NCBI GenBank assembly: GCA_965371855.1
Contig: CBDUZZ010000056.1
Coordinates: 1 to 32,072 of the forward strand
Origin: JAADEM01 sp965371855
GTDB taxonomy: Bacteria; Bacteroidota; Bacteroidia; Bacteroidales; Marinilabiliaceae
Length of the DNA: 32,072 bases
Direction: 5' to 3'
Both the position numbers and the translations under genes were made by a program. Shown in pieces: positions 16,230 to 24,248 of this stretch; the stretch's first letter is position 1, and the number at the start of each line of letters is the position of its first letter. The notes under the pieces were generated by a model. That model had not been told where the DNA came from. It did not search any database and was given only the letters and a program-made list of their open reading frames with translations.

Positions 16230-17990
16230 TCAATCCCATCCGAACAACTGACCCAGCTCAGGGTTTAATAGCAGTTCACTAGTAGGAATGGGGCGATAGT
16301 AATATTTTGGTTCAACAAATGTTCCTATGTCACCCTGCTCCAATTTAAACATAATGTATCCGGCTTTTCCGTATTCAAGAAAAATAGGAACGGTAGTTTC
16401 ACTAGTGATGTAGATAGTTGTACCATCAGGCAAATCTCCCGGATTGTTAGATCCATCATCACTTATGAAATAGTCAGGAACACCATCACCTGTTACATCA
16501 ACCAATCCTGTTGATGGAACATAAATACCACGTTGAGGTTTTTCGAATATTTTACCCACTTTCCAACGCATCATGTCAGTATATCTGTGCCCTTCGGCAA
16601 ACAGTTCAACTCTTCTTTCCCTACGTACTTCAAGCAATTCTGCCTTTTGTGACGAAGTGATGTTCGGATAAAGAGCATCCTGAACCGGATCAATTGGAGG
16701 ATTCATCATTAAATGAGCAACACCGGCTCTGTCGCGCAACACATTAATTGTTTTGTCCAAATCAGCCTGTGTTAGTGTACCCAGCTCAGCTTTAGCCTCT
16801 GCATAAATCAGGAGTACTTCAGCATAACGATACAGAGGTAAATTTGTATGTACCGTCATATATCCATCCCAATGAGTATCTGCCTCTTTTGGCATAAACT
16901 TAATCTGAGCATATCCTCCTGTTTTATTTATAGTCAATTTATGAGGATTACCTGTTGAAGGCATGATATATCCCGGAAAAAACAGGGACTGTTTCATACG
17001 AGGATCACGACCGGTAAAAGCATCATTAAGCTCTAATGTTTGTGTCTCTGAAAGTGTCATAAAAGTTCCATCAGTTTTCAGATATGAATCTGCCATAGAA
17101 CGACTGATACCATTTTCAAACTCAAGCACCAATTCGGCTCCATGTTCCCTCTTATCATCTTCATAATTGATATACATTAAAATTTCGGGGCTGGTTTGCA
17201 AATCAGCAGCACCATTAAAGATATCGCCATACACACTGTTTGCATCTCCGATTTGTATTGAGAATCCACCTTCAGCCATAATAGTATTTGCAGCTTCTAC
17301 TGCCTTATTATAAAAGTAAGCAGGGTCTTTAGTGACATGCAAGTCAGCTTCGCCTGCATGATATTGTCTGTATGTTCCTTCGTAAAGACAGAATCGTGCC
17401 AATTGTGCATACGCCACCCATTCTGACAATAGTGTTTTATCTCCTTCATCTTGCAAATTTTGAGTAGCAAACTCCAAATCAGCAATAATTGAATCGACAA
17501 CCATCTCACGAGTATCTCTTGGCTTATACAAACTCTCATCAGTTGTTTCAAGAACAGTAGAATACCATGGTATATCACTATAAGTTTTCACTTTACTTAT
17601 GTAAAATTTTGCTCTGTGAAAATGTCCCATGGCAGCATATTTCAGTTTCACGGTTTTGTCACCATCTGCTCTGTTATAATTATCTAAAAAATAATTTATT
17701 GAACGAAGCCTGCTCCATGAACCTTTACTCCAACCACCATAGTTATCGGCAGAATAAGCTCCATGCATTAAACTGGCAATTTCACCTTTTTCGATAGTAA
17801 TATTATCTGAAGGACGATCCCAGTAACTAGCACCGAGATAATCATAAAACTGATAAGTATATGTTTTAAGATCAGTAATATTATTGAAAAAGTTTTTCTC
17901 TGTAATATCTGTTTGCGGATACCTGTTCAGGTAATCATCATTGCAGGCAAACAGCAAAGCTCCAAGTATTATTATATATATTTTATTCAT
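16230..17990 (-). CDS. susD: SusD/RagB outer-membrane substrate-binding lipoprotein
   Basis: A 586-residue SusD-family protein, the lid that sits on the SusC channel and captures substrate at the cell surface. Evidence: lipoprotein signal MNKIYIIILGALLFAC (C16) followed by NDDYLNRYPQTDITEKNFF; TPR-like helices (YNKAVEAANTIMAEGGFSI); the C-terminal signature YAEVLLIYAEAKAELG; and RRERRVELFAEGHRYTDMMRWK, which is near-diagnostic. The length is typical. It starts 12 bp after the susC stop, so translation is coupled. No residue tells which ligand it binds. With phosphoesterases downstream and no glycosidase, the ligand may be a phosphorylated or phosphodiester compound rather than a plain polysaccharide. 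Confidence 0.96.
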   Translation of the reverse strand: MNKIYIIILGALLFACNDDYLNRYPQTDITEKNFFNNITDLKTYTYQFYDYLGASYWDRPSDNITIEKGEIASLMHGAYSADNYGGWSKGSWSRLRSINYFLDNYNRADGDKTVKLKYAAMGHFHRAKFYISKVKTYSDIPWYSTVLETTDESLYKPRDTREMVVDSIIADLEFATQNLQDEGDKTLLSEWVAYAQLARFCLYEGTYRQYHAGEADLHVTKDPAYFYNKAVEAANTIMAEGGFSIQIGDANSVYGDIFNGAADLQTSPEILMYINYEDDKREHGAELVLEFENGISRSMADSYLKTDGTFMTLSETQTLELNDAFTGRDPRMKQSLFFPGYIMPSTGNPHKLTINKTGGYAQIKFMPKEADTHWDGYMTVHTNLPLYRYAEVLLIYAEAKAELGTLTQADLDKTINVLRDRAGVAHLMMNPPIDPVQDALYPNITSSQKAELLEVRRERRVELFAEGHRYTDMMRWKVGKIFEKPQRGIYVPSTGLVDVTGDGVPDYFISDDGSNNPGDLPDGTTIYITSETTVPIFLEYGKAGYIMFKLEQGDIGTFVEPKYYYRPIPTSELLLNPELGQLFGWD

Positions 17991-18002
17991 CTTTTTTCCA
18001 GA

Positions 18003-21000
18003 TTAAAATTTAACATTCAGCCCAAACGAAAACAGTTTCTGCATCGGATAACTTTCCCCTAAAAGTTCAGGATCGATACTAGGATTTGTGATACCTGTAA
18101 AAGTAGCCATATTCTCTCCTGTAATAGATACCCTTACCTGATCTATTTTCACCTCACTTAACAGATTTTTAGGCAAAGAATACCCGACCGTAATATTTTT
18201 CAACCTCATATACCATGCATTTTGCATATATCTGGTATTTGTACGAAGCATCTCAGCTCCACTCCACCACGAAGCAGCATAACCCTTAACCCTTGGCATA
18301 TAAGCATCCGTATTTTCTGGAGTCCATGAGTTCTCATAATTATATTTCTGTAAGTTCGACCATGGATTAGAACTCAACCCCCAGAACAGTTGATTTGTAG
18401 GATACCAGTCTCTTCTAAGTACTCCTTGCCAGAACATACTAAAATCAATACCTTTCCAGCTAAAATTGGCTCTAACACCTGTAGTAAATCTGGCATGTGT
18501 ATTTCCAATATTTCGTTGATCCTGCATATCATAAACTGTTTGTGCGCCGCGAATAACACCATCGCCATTAAGGTCATTAAATTTCATATCGCCGGGAGCA
18601 GGAGGTACCTTACCTGGATATGTCCAGAAAGCTGACTGATTGGCGTGGTTTGCCAGTTCTTCTTCAGATTGAAACAGTCCATCAACTTCGTAACCCCATA
18701 TCGTTCCCATCTCATAACCGGTGTAATAATCACTCAACTTACCGTCAGGGTTATCAAATTTTGTGATCCAAGAGCGACTATCAGCCAGGTTAAAACCAAC
18801 ACTATAGTTAAACGGAGAGCTTGCAAGATTAAATTGATCTTTCCATCCAACAACAAATTCCCAACCTTTTGTAAGCAAATCTGCTGCATTTTCTCTTGGT
18901 TCGGAAGTTCCAAGAACACCGGGAAGTTGTTTTGATTTGGTAAGCATATTCGTTGTAGCCCTCTGATAGTAATCAAATGAACCGGCCAGACGATTTCTTA
19001 AAAATCCAAAATCAACACCATAGTTTGTTGTTGTAACAGTTTCCCATGTTAGTGACCCTGAAACAATACCAGGAGCATAAATTGTAGTTTGCTGATCCAT
19101 TTTCTGACCAGAAATGATTGAAGACGTTTTACCTGATCCCATTGTAGGAAGGTATGCATACGCACCCACATCCTGATTTCCCAGACTACCATAAGAAAAA
19201 CGTGGTTTTAAAGAAGAGATAATGTTACTGAAATTATCAAAGAATCCTTCGTTAGCAACATTCCATCCCAGTGATACTGAAGGAAAGAACCCAAATCGAT
19301 CACTTTCCGGAAAACGTGAAGTGCCATCATATCTTCCGTTAACCTCAACAAGATACTTACCGGCAAAATCATAGCTAAACCTAAAGAAACCGCTTTGTGT
19401 AGCCCAATCAGTAATATACTCTCCTACCTCACGGTCACCGGTTGCCAGTCCGATACTCGGCACACTCGGGCTTATTAGTTCCTTTCTGTATGCACTAAAT
19501 CCCTCCTCATAACGATACTCCTGGTTATAACCAACCAATAGATGAAAGTTATGAGAATTAAAACTCTTATCCAGATCGGCATAGATATCATATACATTCT
19601 GACGATCGTCATAAGCTTTACGTCTTGCATCCATTACGGGATGATGTGTCCGTGTAATTTCCGGCCCAACATTGTACTCTATAGGTAACCAATATGAACG
19701 TTGCGTCCAGTTACCCCTCATGAATGAAGCTTTTCCTGTTAAAGTAAGTAAGTCTTTCCAAAGAGTAACCTTTGCAGTAAAAGAAGTCCAAAATCTTGAA
19801 TTATAAGATTGTGAACGTCCACCTTCTGATGCAGCACCAAACACATTAGCTCCACTATCTGTCCATGATCCGTCAGGATTTCTGATTATATTCGTAGTTA
19901 AGTTATCATAAAGACTCCCAATACTGAAACCTTGTGATGGTTCATCATAGGCATCATAGTTATAGGAAGAGTTATTCGATAATATTAACCAGTCGGTTAA
20001 ATCAAAATCAAGCTTTATCCTCATATTGTATTTATCAAATGTATCTTCACCATATTTGAATGTTCCACTATTATTAGAATAACCACTTGACAGATAATAC
20101 CGGGCACGGTCACTTCTTCCGGATAAAGAGAGATTGTGTATTTGCGAGAAGGCATTCTTCTTTATCGCCTCTTCATACCAATTTGTTCTTCCGGCATAAA
20201 AATAGTATTCCGGATTATTTGGATTTAACATTACGTCTATACCCTCTTCTGCCATCTGATCCATAAGTTCTATGTCAAAAGAAAGATCATACCAACCACC
20301 AGCACCTTTCTGTCTCTCTTCTGAAATAGTAGCCGGATCCATAATAAATTCAGGTATTATAACGGGATTTTTAAAGGCCATATTCATATTATACGAAACT
20401 GTCAAATCTTCATCAGATCCTCTTTTAGTAGTAACCAAAACAACACCAAATGCGGCTCGGGCACCATAGATAGCAGCAGAAGCTGCATCCATAAGAGTTG
20501 TAACACTCTCAACATCACTTGGATTAAGTTCCATAAACTGATATATATTTGATGCAACACCATCGATAACTATTAATGGTTGCCCTCCCGACAAAGATTC
20601 CATACCCCTGATATTCAAATTAGGCACTGCATTTACCTGTCCACTATTATAGGTAATATTCAGGTTAGGGATAGCTCCTTGCAAAGCTTTTACAGGGTCA
20701 ATGACAACTCTGTCTTCAAGGTCTTTTGCAGTTACCTGTTGCACAGCACCGGTAAGGTTAGTTTTTTTCTTGGTACCATAACCAATAACCACAACTTCAT
20801 CAAGACCCATTATTTCATCTTCCATAGTAATATTAATGGTGGTTTGTCCATTAATTTCAATTTCTTGTGATTTCATTCCAATAAACGAAAAAACAAGGAT
20901 GCCATTTGATGGAGCAGACAAATTATATTCCCCATCAGCGTTTGTTATCGTACCATTGGTTGTTCCTTTAACAAAGATAGAAACACCCGGTATTCCAAAA

Positions 21001-21146
21001 TTGTCACTTACAGCCACAACTTTTCCTGAAATCTGTAACTCCTGTGCATTTGAATAAAATGCCAAGAATAGAAGTGAAACCAAAACAAAGAGCCACTTGG
21101 GATTATCCCGGTTTCTTTTCTTTTTAATGTTCTTGTCTTTTTTCAT
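18003..21146 (-). CDS. susC: SusC/RagA TonB-dependent outer-membrane transporter
   Basis: A 1047-residue TonB-dependent transporter that imports the ligand bound by SusD. A signal peptide is present (hydrophobic 18-32, cut near YSNAQ), then a carboxypeptidase-regulatory-like domain (about 38-115, ISGKVVAVSDNFGIPGVSIFVKG), a TonB-box-like DEVVVIGYGT, a plug domain (about 125-235, with PNLNIRGMESLSGGQPLIVIDG and DAASAAIYGARAAFGVVLVTTKRG) and a 22-stranded barrel ending in an aromatic residue (LNVKF). The length is usual for the family. It is the first gene of a seven-gene minus-strand run. A consensus promoter lies about 87 bp upstream, bracketed by 13-bp repeats, and a TetR gene diverges from it. 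No extra extension for an anti-sigma factor is present, in keeping with TetR-type control. Confidence 0.97.
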   Translation of the reverse strand: MKKDKNIKKKRNRDNPKWLFVLVSLLFLAFYSNAQELQISGKVVAVSDNFGIPGVSIFVKGTTNGTITNADGEYNLSAPSNGILVFSFIGMKSQEIEINGQTTINITMEDEIMGLDEVVVIGYGTKKKTNLTGAVQQVTAKDLEDRVVIDPVKALQGAIPNLNITYNSGQVNAVPNLNIRGMESLSGGQPLIVIDGVASNIYQFMELNPSDVESVTTLMDAASAAIYGARAAFGVVLVTTKRGSDEDLTVSYNMNMAFKNPVIIPEFIMDPATISEERQKGAGGWYDLSFDIELMDQMAEEGIDVMLNPNNPEYYFYAGRTNWYEEAIKKNAFSQIHNLSLSGRSDRARYYLSSGYSNNSGTFKYGEDTFDKYNMRIKLDFDLTDWLILSNNSSYNYDAYDEPSQGFSIGSLYDNLTTNIIRNPDGSWTDSGANVFGAASEGGRSQSYNSRFWTSFTAKVTLWKDLLTLTGKASFMRGNWTQRSYWLPIEYNVGPEITRTHHPVMDARRKAYDDRQNVYDIYADLDKSFNSHNFHLLVGYNQEYRYEEGFSAYRKELISPSVPSIGLATGDREVGEYITDWATQSGFFRFSYDFAGKYLVEVNGRYDGTSRFPESDRFGFFPSVSLGWNVANEGFFDNFSNIISSLKPRFSYGSLGNQDVGAYAYLPTMGSGKTSSIISGQKMDQQTTIYAPGIVSGSLTWETVTTTNYGVDFGFLRNRLAGSFDYYQRATTNMLTKSKQLPGVLGTSEPRENAADLLTKGWEFVVGWKDQFNLASSPFNYSVGFNLADSRSWITKFDNPDGKLSDYYTGYEMGTIWGYEVDGLFQSEEELANHANQSAFWTYPGKVPPAPGDMKFNDLNGDGVIRGAQTVYDMQDQRNIGNTHARFTTGVRANFSWKGIDFSMFWQGVLRRDWYPTNQLFWGLSSNPWSNLQKYNYENSWTPENTDAYMPRVKGYAASWWSGAEMLRTNTRYMQNAWYMRLKNITVGYSLPKNLLSEVKIDQVRVSITGENMATFTGITNPSIDPELLGESYPMQKLFSFGLNVKF

Positions 21147-21198
21147 AAAATAAAATTAAGATTTAATTAATAAATAAATAGAGTTTATATAGTATAAA

Positions 21199-21211
21199 TT
21201 GTTTGAACATT
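21199..21211. promoter_or_regulatory. Candidate operator, copy 1
   Basis: TTGTTTGAACATT, identical to 21266-21278. It lies just downstream of the predicted susC transcription start, where a bound repressor would block elongation. Linkage to the adjacent TetR gene is inference from position. Confidence 0.5.
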
Positions 21212-21232
21212 TAATTTATATAAAAACGTTAA

Positions 21233-21263
21233 CAAATGTATAATGATTTTTTTGAAAAGCAAA
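21233..21263 (-). promoter_or_regulatory. Promoter of the susC operon
   Basis: On the minus strand TTTG (21263-21260), a 19-nt spacer and TACATTTG (21240-21233) match the Bacteroidota -33/-7 consensus TTTG...TAnnTTTG exactly. Transcription would begin near 21226, leaving an 80-nt leader to the susC start. Confidence 0.7.
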
Positions 21264-21265
21264 TT

Positions 21266-21285
21266 TTGTTTGAACATTCATTCAA
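21266..21285. promoter_or_regulatory. Candidate operator, copy 2
   Basis: It begins with the same TTGTTTGAACATT as copy 1 and extends into TTGAACATTCATTCAA, whose ends form a TTGAA-N6-TTCAA inverted repeat, the size and style of a TetR half-site pair. It sits immediately upstream of the susC -33 box, 67 bp from copy 1. Confidence 0.5.
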
Positions 21286-21404
21286 TTTTAATTGTAAAAA
21301 CAAAATATTTCCTTAAATTTACCTGTCCATACATAATGGTTTAATACGATTTGTTAAGTTGTATTTCAATTTGATTTACTATTTTTACACTCAACTAAAA
21401 AAAA

Positions 21405-21995
21405 ATGGGGAGAAAAAGCTTAAAAGAAATCAGGCAAAAAGAGATTGTAAAAGCATTCTACACCGTTGCCAAACGTAAAGGGTTGGAAAATGCTTCTATA
21501 GCTAAGGTTGCCAATCATCTTAACATAAATCCAAGTTTAATAATTCATTATTTTAAAAACAAGAATGAATTATTATGTGCATTAATAGGCTATATTCTTG
21601 AGCGATACCATGGTATTTATAAGTATGAAGATGAGATAATTTCGAAGGATAGATTAATTGAGCAAATTGATCTTCTGTTTTCCAGGAAATGGAATAGATT
21701 ATTTGACGATAGTGTTTTTTATAGCTGTTATGCACTTACGTACAGGAATAAAAGCATTAAATCTCGCTTTAAAGATATACATATTGAATTAAGGATGCTT
21801 CTTACTGAAACATTAGATAGTGCAATGAAGAACGGCGTTATTAGTTTAGTAAACAGTAAAGATACCGCACAATTAATTTATTTATTGGTTGAAGGTGCTT
21901 ATTATTATTGTGGAATTATTGATGATAAAAAAGAGATTGACCGCCAATTAGAGTTATGTAAGAATAACGTGTTTTCACTTCTTAAAATTGGTTAG
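21405..21995 (+). CDS. TetR-family regulator divergent from susC
   Basis: This 196-residue protein has an N-terminal helix-turn-helix of the TetR type (about 26-47, GLENASIAKVANHLNINPSLIIHYFKNKNELL) and an all-helical ligand domain (60-196). By eye the DNA-binding part is nearest BetI-like regulators, but the ligand domain gives no specificity clue. It is transcribed away from susC across 258 bp holding the susC promoter and two 13-bp repeats, the usual arrangement for a local repressor that also controls itself. TetR control of a SusCD operon is less common than ECF sigma/anti-sigma or hybrid two-component control, so a small diffusible inducer is likely. Its last 21 bp overlap the convergent gene at 21975-22238. 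Confidence 0.9.
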   Translation: MGRKSLKEIRQKEIVKAFYTVAKRKGLENASIAKVANHLNINPSLIIHYFKNKNELLCALIGYILERYHGIYKYEDEIISKDRLIEQIDLLFSRKWNRLFDDSVFYSCYALTYRNKSIKSRFKDIHIELRMLLTETLDSAMKNGVISLVNSKDTAQLIYLLVEGAYYYCGIIDDKKEIDRQLELCKNNVFSLLKIG

Positions 21996-22238
21996 TCGTT
22001 TTTTTAAAAACAAAATACGCCCAACAGAATATAGGGCAATTCCCATCCAAACAATATTCACGAAAAAATTTGGCGCATCGTTTAAATAAACAGAATTTAT
22101 TACCAAACAGATTCCACCAATTACATTTAATAAATGATAAGTAACACTATCAGTTGACAGAGCTTTAAGACTTAAAAGAAAATAAGCAACCACAAAAGCT
22201 ATGGCTCCAACCCACCCTACAAATAAAAATATTGACAT
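21975..22238 (-). CDS. Small CBU_0592-like inner-membrane protein
   Basis: This 87-residue protein has three hydrophobic stretches (about 3-24, 34-50, 57-78) and the pattern GWVGAIAFVVAYFLLS ... YHLLNVIGGICLVINS, which I recognise as the CBU_0592 family of small membrane proteins of unknown function. The basic tail (KKRLTNFKK) should face the cytoplasm. It converges with the TetR gene and overlaps its 3' end by 21 bp. There is no sign that it belongs to the SusCD locus. Confidence 0.75.
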   Translation of the reverse strand: MSIFLFVGWVGAIAFVVAYFLLSLKALSTDSVTYHLLNVIGGICLVINSVYLNDAPNFFVNIVWMGIALYSVGRILFLKKRLTNFKK

Positions 22239-22302
22239 TTCTTTTGTTTAATAAGTTTAACTCTTTTTTGTGCCATTATTGATTTTCAGTTATCAATGCT
22301 TG

Positions 22303-22310
22303 CAAACATA
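22303..22310 (-). promoter_or_regulatory. Possible -7 box for the small membrane protein gene
   Basis: TATGTTTG on the minus strand fits TAnnTTTG and lies about 65 bp before the start at 22238. No clear -33 box is present at the right distance, so this is weak. Confidence 0.3.
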
Positions 22311-22356
22311 GCAATTAATTCCAAAAAGCTTAAATGTTTTCTCAGCCTTTTCAATA

Positions 22357-24096
22357 TTACCTCTTCAAATATTTCTCTATCTCAGATGCAAGTAATTTAT
22401 ACCCTTTGCCATTAGGATGTAATCCGTCCAAAAATAGTGACTCATTAATTTTGCCGTTCTTATTGACAAGTACAAAGCCAACATTTGCATAATCAATCTG
22501 TATCAACTCTGCCAATTGAGAAAGTTTCAAATTAATCTCAGCAACTCTCGATTCCAAATCCCTACGGGGATATATTCCCAATATCAAAATATTAGTGTCA
22601 GGCTGTCTGCTCTTTATTACATCCAATAAAAACTCAATTCCGTCAACGATATCATCATTAGTATTAATCCCCAAATTATTTGTACCCAGCATTAAGATGA
22701 TCTGCTTTGCATCAAAACCGGCCAACTCATCATGATAAACTCTCCAGAGCACATTCTCTATCCTATCCCACCCAAAAGCAAAATTTCTGACATTTAATCC
22801 TTTAAAACAACTATTCCATGACTCTTCACCATTACGAACAGAAGAGTGCGGTTCACCGCCCCAAAAATGAGTAATCGAATTCCCAAATAAACAGATATCC
22901 GATGCACTGGATTCATTCATCTTCAATAGTTTCTGATGCCTGTCTATCCAGTTGTAAGTATTGGCATCCCGCAATTGAGTAACAGGTACTTGTGTTGCTA
23001 TATCCCCAACTGGTTCATTAAGTATCTTCTGTAATTTTTGTTCATAAGCCAGGGCATAAGCCATCATTCCATAATCAGACGGGTGAGTACCATCAACAAA
23101 ACTATCGTAATATAAGCCCAACTCCTTGTTTGTTAGCAAAAACAACCCCTTTACACCAGATGCTTTAAGATCGGCAAATGCTTTGTGCGATAGTTCATTT
23201 AACTTAGGATAATTACCGGCATGGTCAACTAACAAAATTGGCACATCCGGTCGTTGATTTTTTAATTCATTCACTGAATTAATAATACGTTCATACACAT
23301 CTTCAGGAGTATACTTATTTAGTAAAAGATTCGGAAGACAATCCAGAATGTAAGCCTTAGCATCAATCTCTGCAATCAAATCTATCATCTCTTTTTCAAG
23401 CCTCCCGTTACCTGAAAAACCGAGATTAATTAATGGCCTGTCCATTTTGCGTTCGAGAATAGCTGTCCATGCCATACCCGGACGCGATGCACATGCACCT
23501 TGAGCTATAGATGTACCATATACCACAATGGGTTTTTCTTTTCTTACAGGCAGAGGATTAAACACTGAGCCCTTAATCACTCCTATCTCAAAACTATCAA
23601 TTGAGTTATACAACGGCAAATAGAGCCTGTACTCACGGCCTTTATCATGATACTTCTCCTTCACGGTTAGGCTACTAAACTTACTTACCACTCGGCTATT
23701 GTATGGCTTTCCTCCCCTGTGCCACTCCCACTCTCCATCAATATTTTTTGAATAGAGGTCAACACCACTTACACCTGTTGCTGGCATATGAGGCATAGCA
23801 ATAGAACCGGAAACCTTATAACGAACAATAATTTCTGGGGAATTACTTATAAACCGAATTTGCAAGCCGGCCGAATTATGAGATAAGTTCCACAATGGAC
23901 TCCTTACACTATCCTTGGCAGATGCAGATAACCTGTCATATCTCTTTTCAACTTTACCGGGCCAGGCCTGCCCTTCAACAACATCAAACTCACTATCTGA
24001 CGGATTCCACCACAAATAAGGCTCTTTGTCCTGAGAAAAAATATTAATGCTAAGAGATATGAATATAAAAGCAATTGAAAACTTAAGTAATCTCAT
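22357..24096 (-). CDS. Secreted tandem SGNH/GDSL hydrolase
   Basis: A 579-residue exported esterase-type protein with two separate SGNH domains. Residues 1-21 are a signal peptide (FSIAFIFISLSINIFSQ); 25-185 are a beta-sandwich region. SGNH domain 1 (about 188-358) has VVYGTSIAQG (S196), NLGFSGNGRL and VDGTHPSDYG (D335, H338). Domain 2 (about 400-579) has LFGNSITHF (S407), LMLGTNNLG and LDGLHPNGKG (D557, H560). Both triads are intact, so the protein may remove two kinds of acyl group from a glycan or act on clustered esters. I start at 24096 because an upstream in-frame ATG would add non-signal hydrophobic sequence and lie upstream of the -7 box at 24135-24142. It is divergent from the ABC-F gene and has its own promoter. 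Confidence 0.88.
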   Translation of the reverse strand: MRLLKFSIAFIFISLSINIFSQDKEPYLWWNPSDSEFDVVEGQAWPGKVEKRYDRLSASAKDSVRSPLWNLSHNSAGLQIRFISNSPEIIVRYKVSGSIAMPHMPATGVSGVDLYSKNIDGEWEWHRGGKPYNSRVVSKFSSLTVKEKYHDKGREYRLYLPLYNSIDSFEIGVIKGSVFNPLPVRKEKPIVVYGTSIAQGACASRPGMAWTAILERKMDRPLINLGFSGNGRLEKEMIDLIAEIDAKAYILDCLPNLLLNKYTPEDVYERIINSVNELKNQRPDVPILLVDHAGNYPKLNELSHKAFADLKASGVKGLFLLTNKELGLYYDSFVDGTHPSDYGMMAYALAYEQKLQKILNEPVGDIATQVPVTQLRDANTYNWIDRHQKLLKMNESSASDICLFGNSITHFWGGEPHSSVRNGEESWNSCFKGLNVRNFAFGWDRIENVLWRVYHDELAGFDAKQIILMLGTNNLGINTNDDIVDGIEFLLDVIKSRQPDTNILILGIYPRRDLESRVAEINLKLSQLAELIQIDYANVGFVLVNKNGKINESLFLDGLHPNGKGYKLLASEIEKYLKR

Positions 24097-24134
24097 GTTA
24101 AGAGGTTTGTAATTAGTGTAAAAAAGTAATATCA

Positions 24135-24142
24135 CAAATATA
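24135..24142 (-). promoter_or_regulatory. -7 box for the SGNH hydrolase gene
   Basis: TATATTTG on the minus strand matches TAnnTTTG, 39 bp before the chosen start. The expected -33 box reads TTCG rather than TTTG with a 21-nt spacer. Its position supports the start at 24096. Confidence 0.45.
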
Positions 24143-24248
24143 TAAAAAGTTAGGAGGTAAAAGCGAATATCTAAATACAGAGTTATTACAAAGAAATACA
24201 ATTTGATAAAGATTTATCTAACTTAGCAGCCCTAAAAATATTATTTAA

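Noticed and set aside
24097..24201. Upstream ATG for the SGNH hydrolase
   Set aside because: The start would lie upstream of the -7 box at 24135-24142, and the next ATG begins a proper signal peptide.
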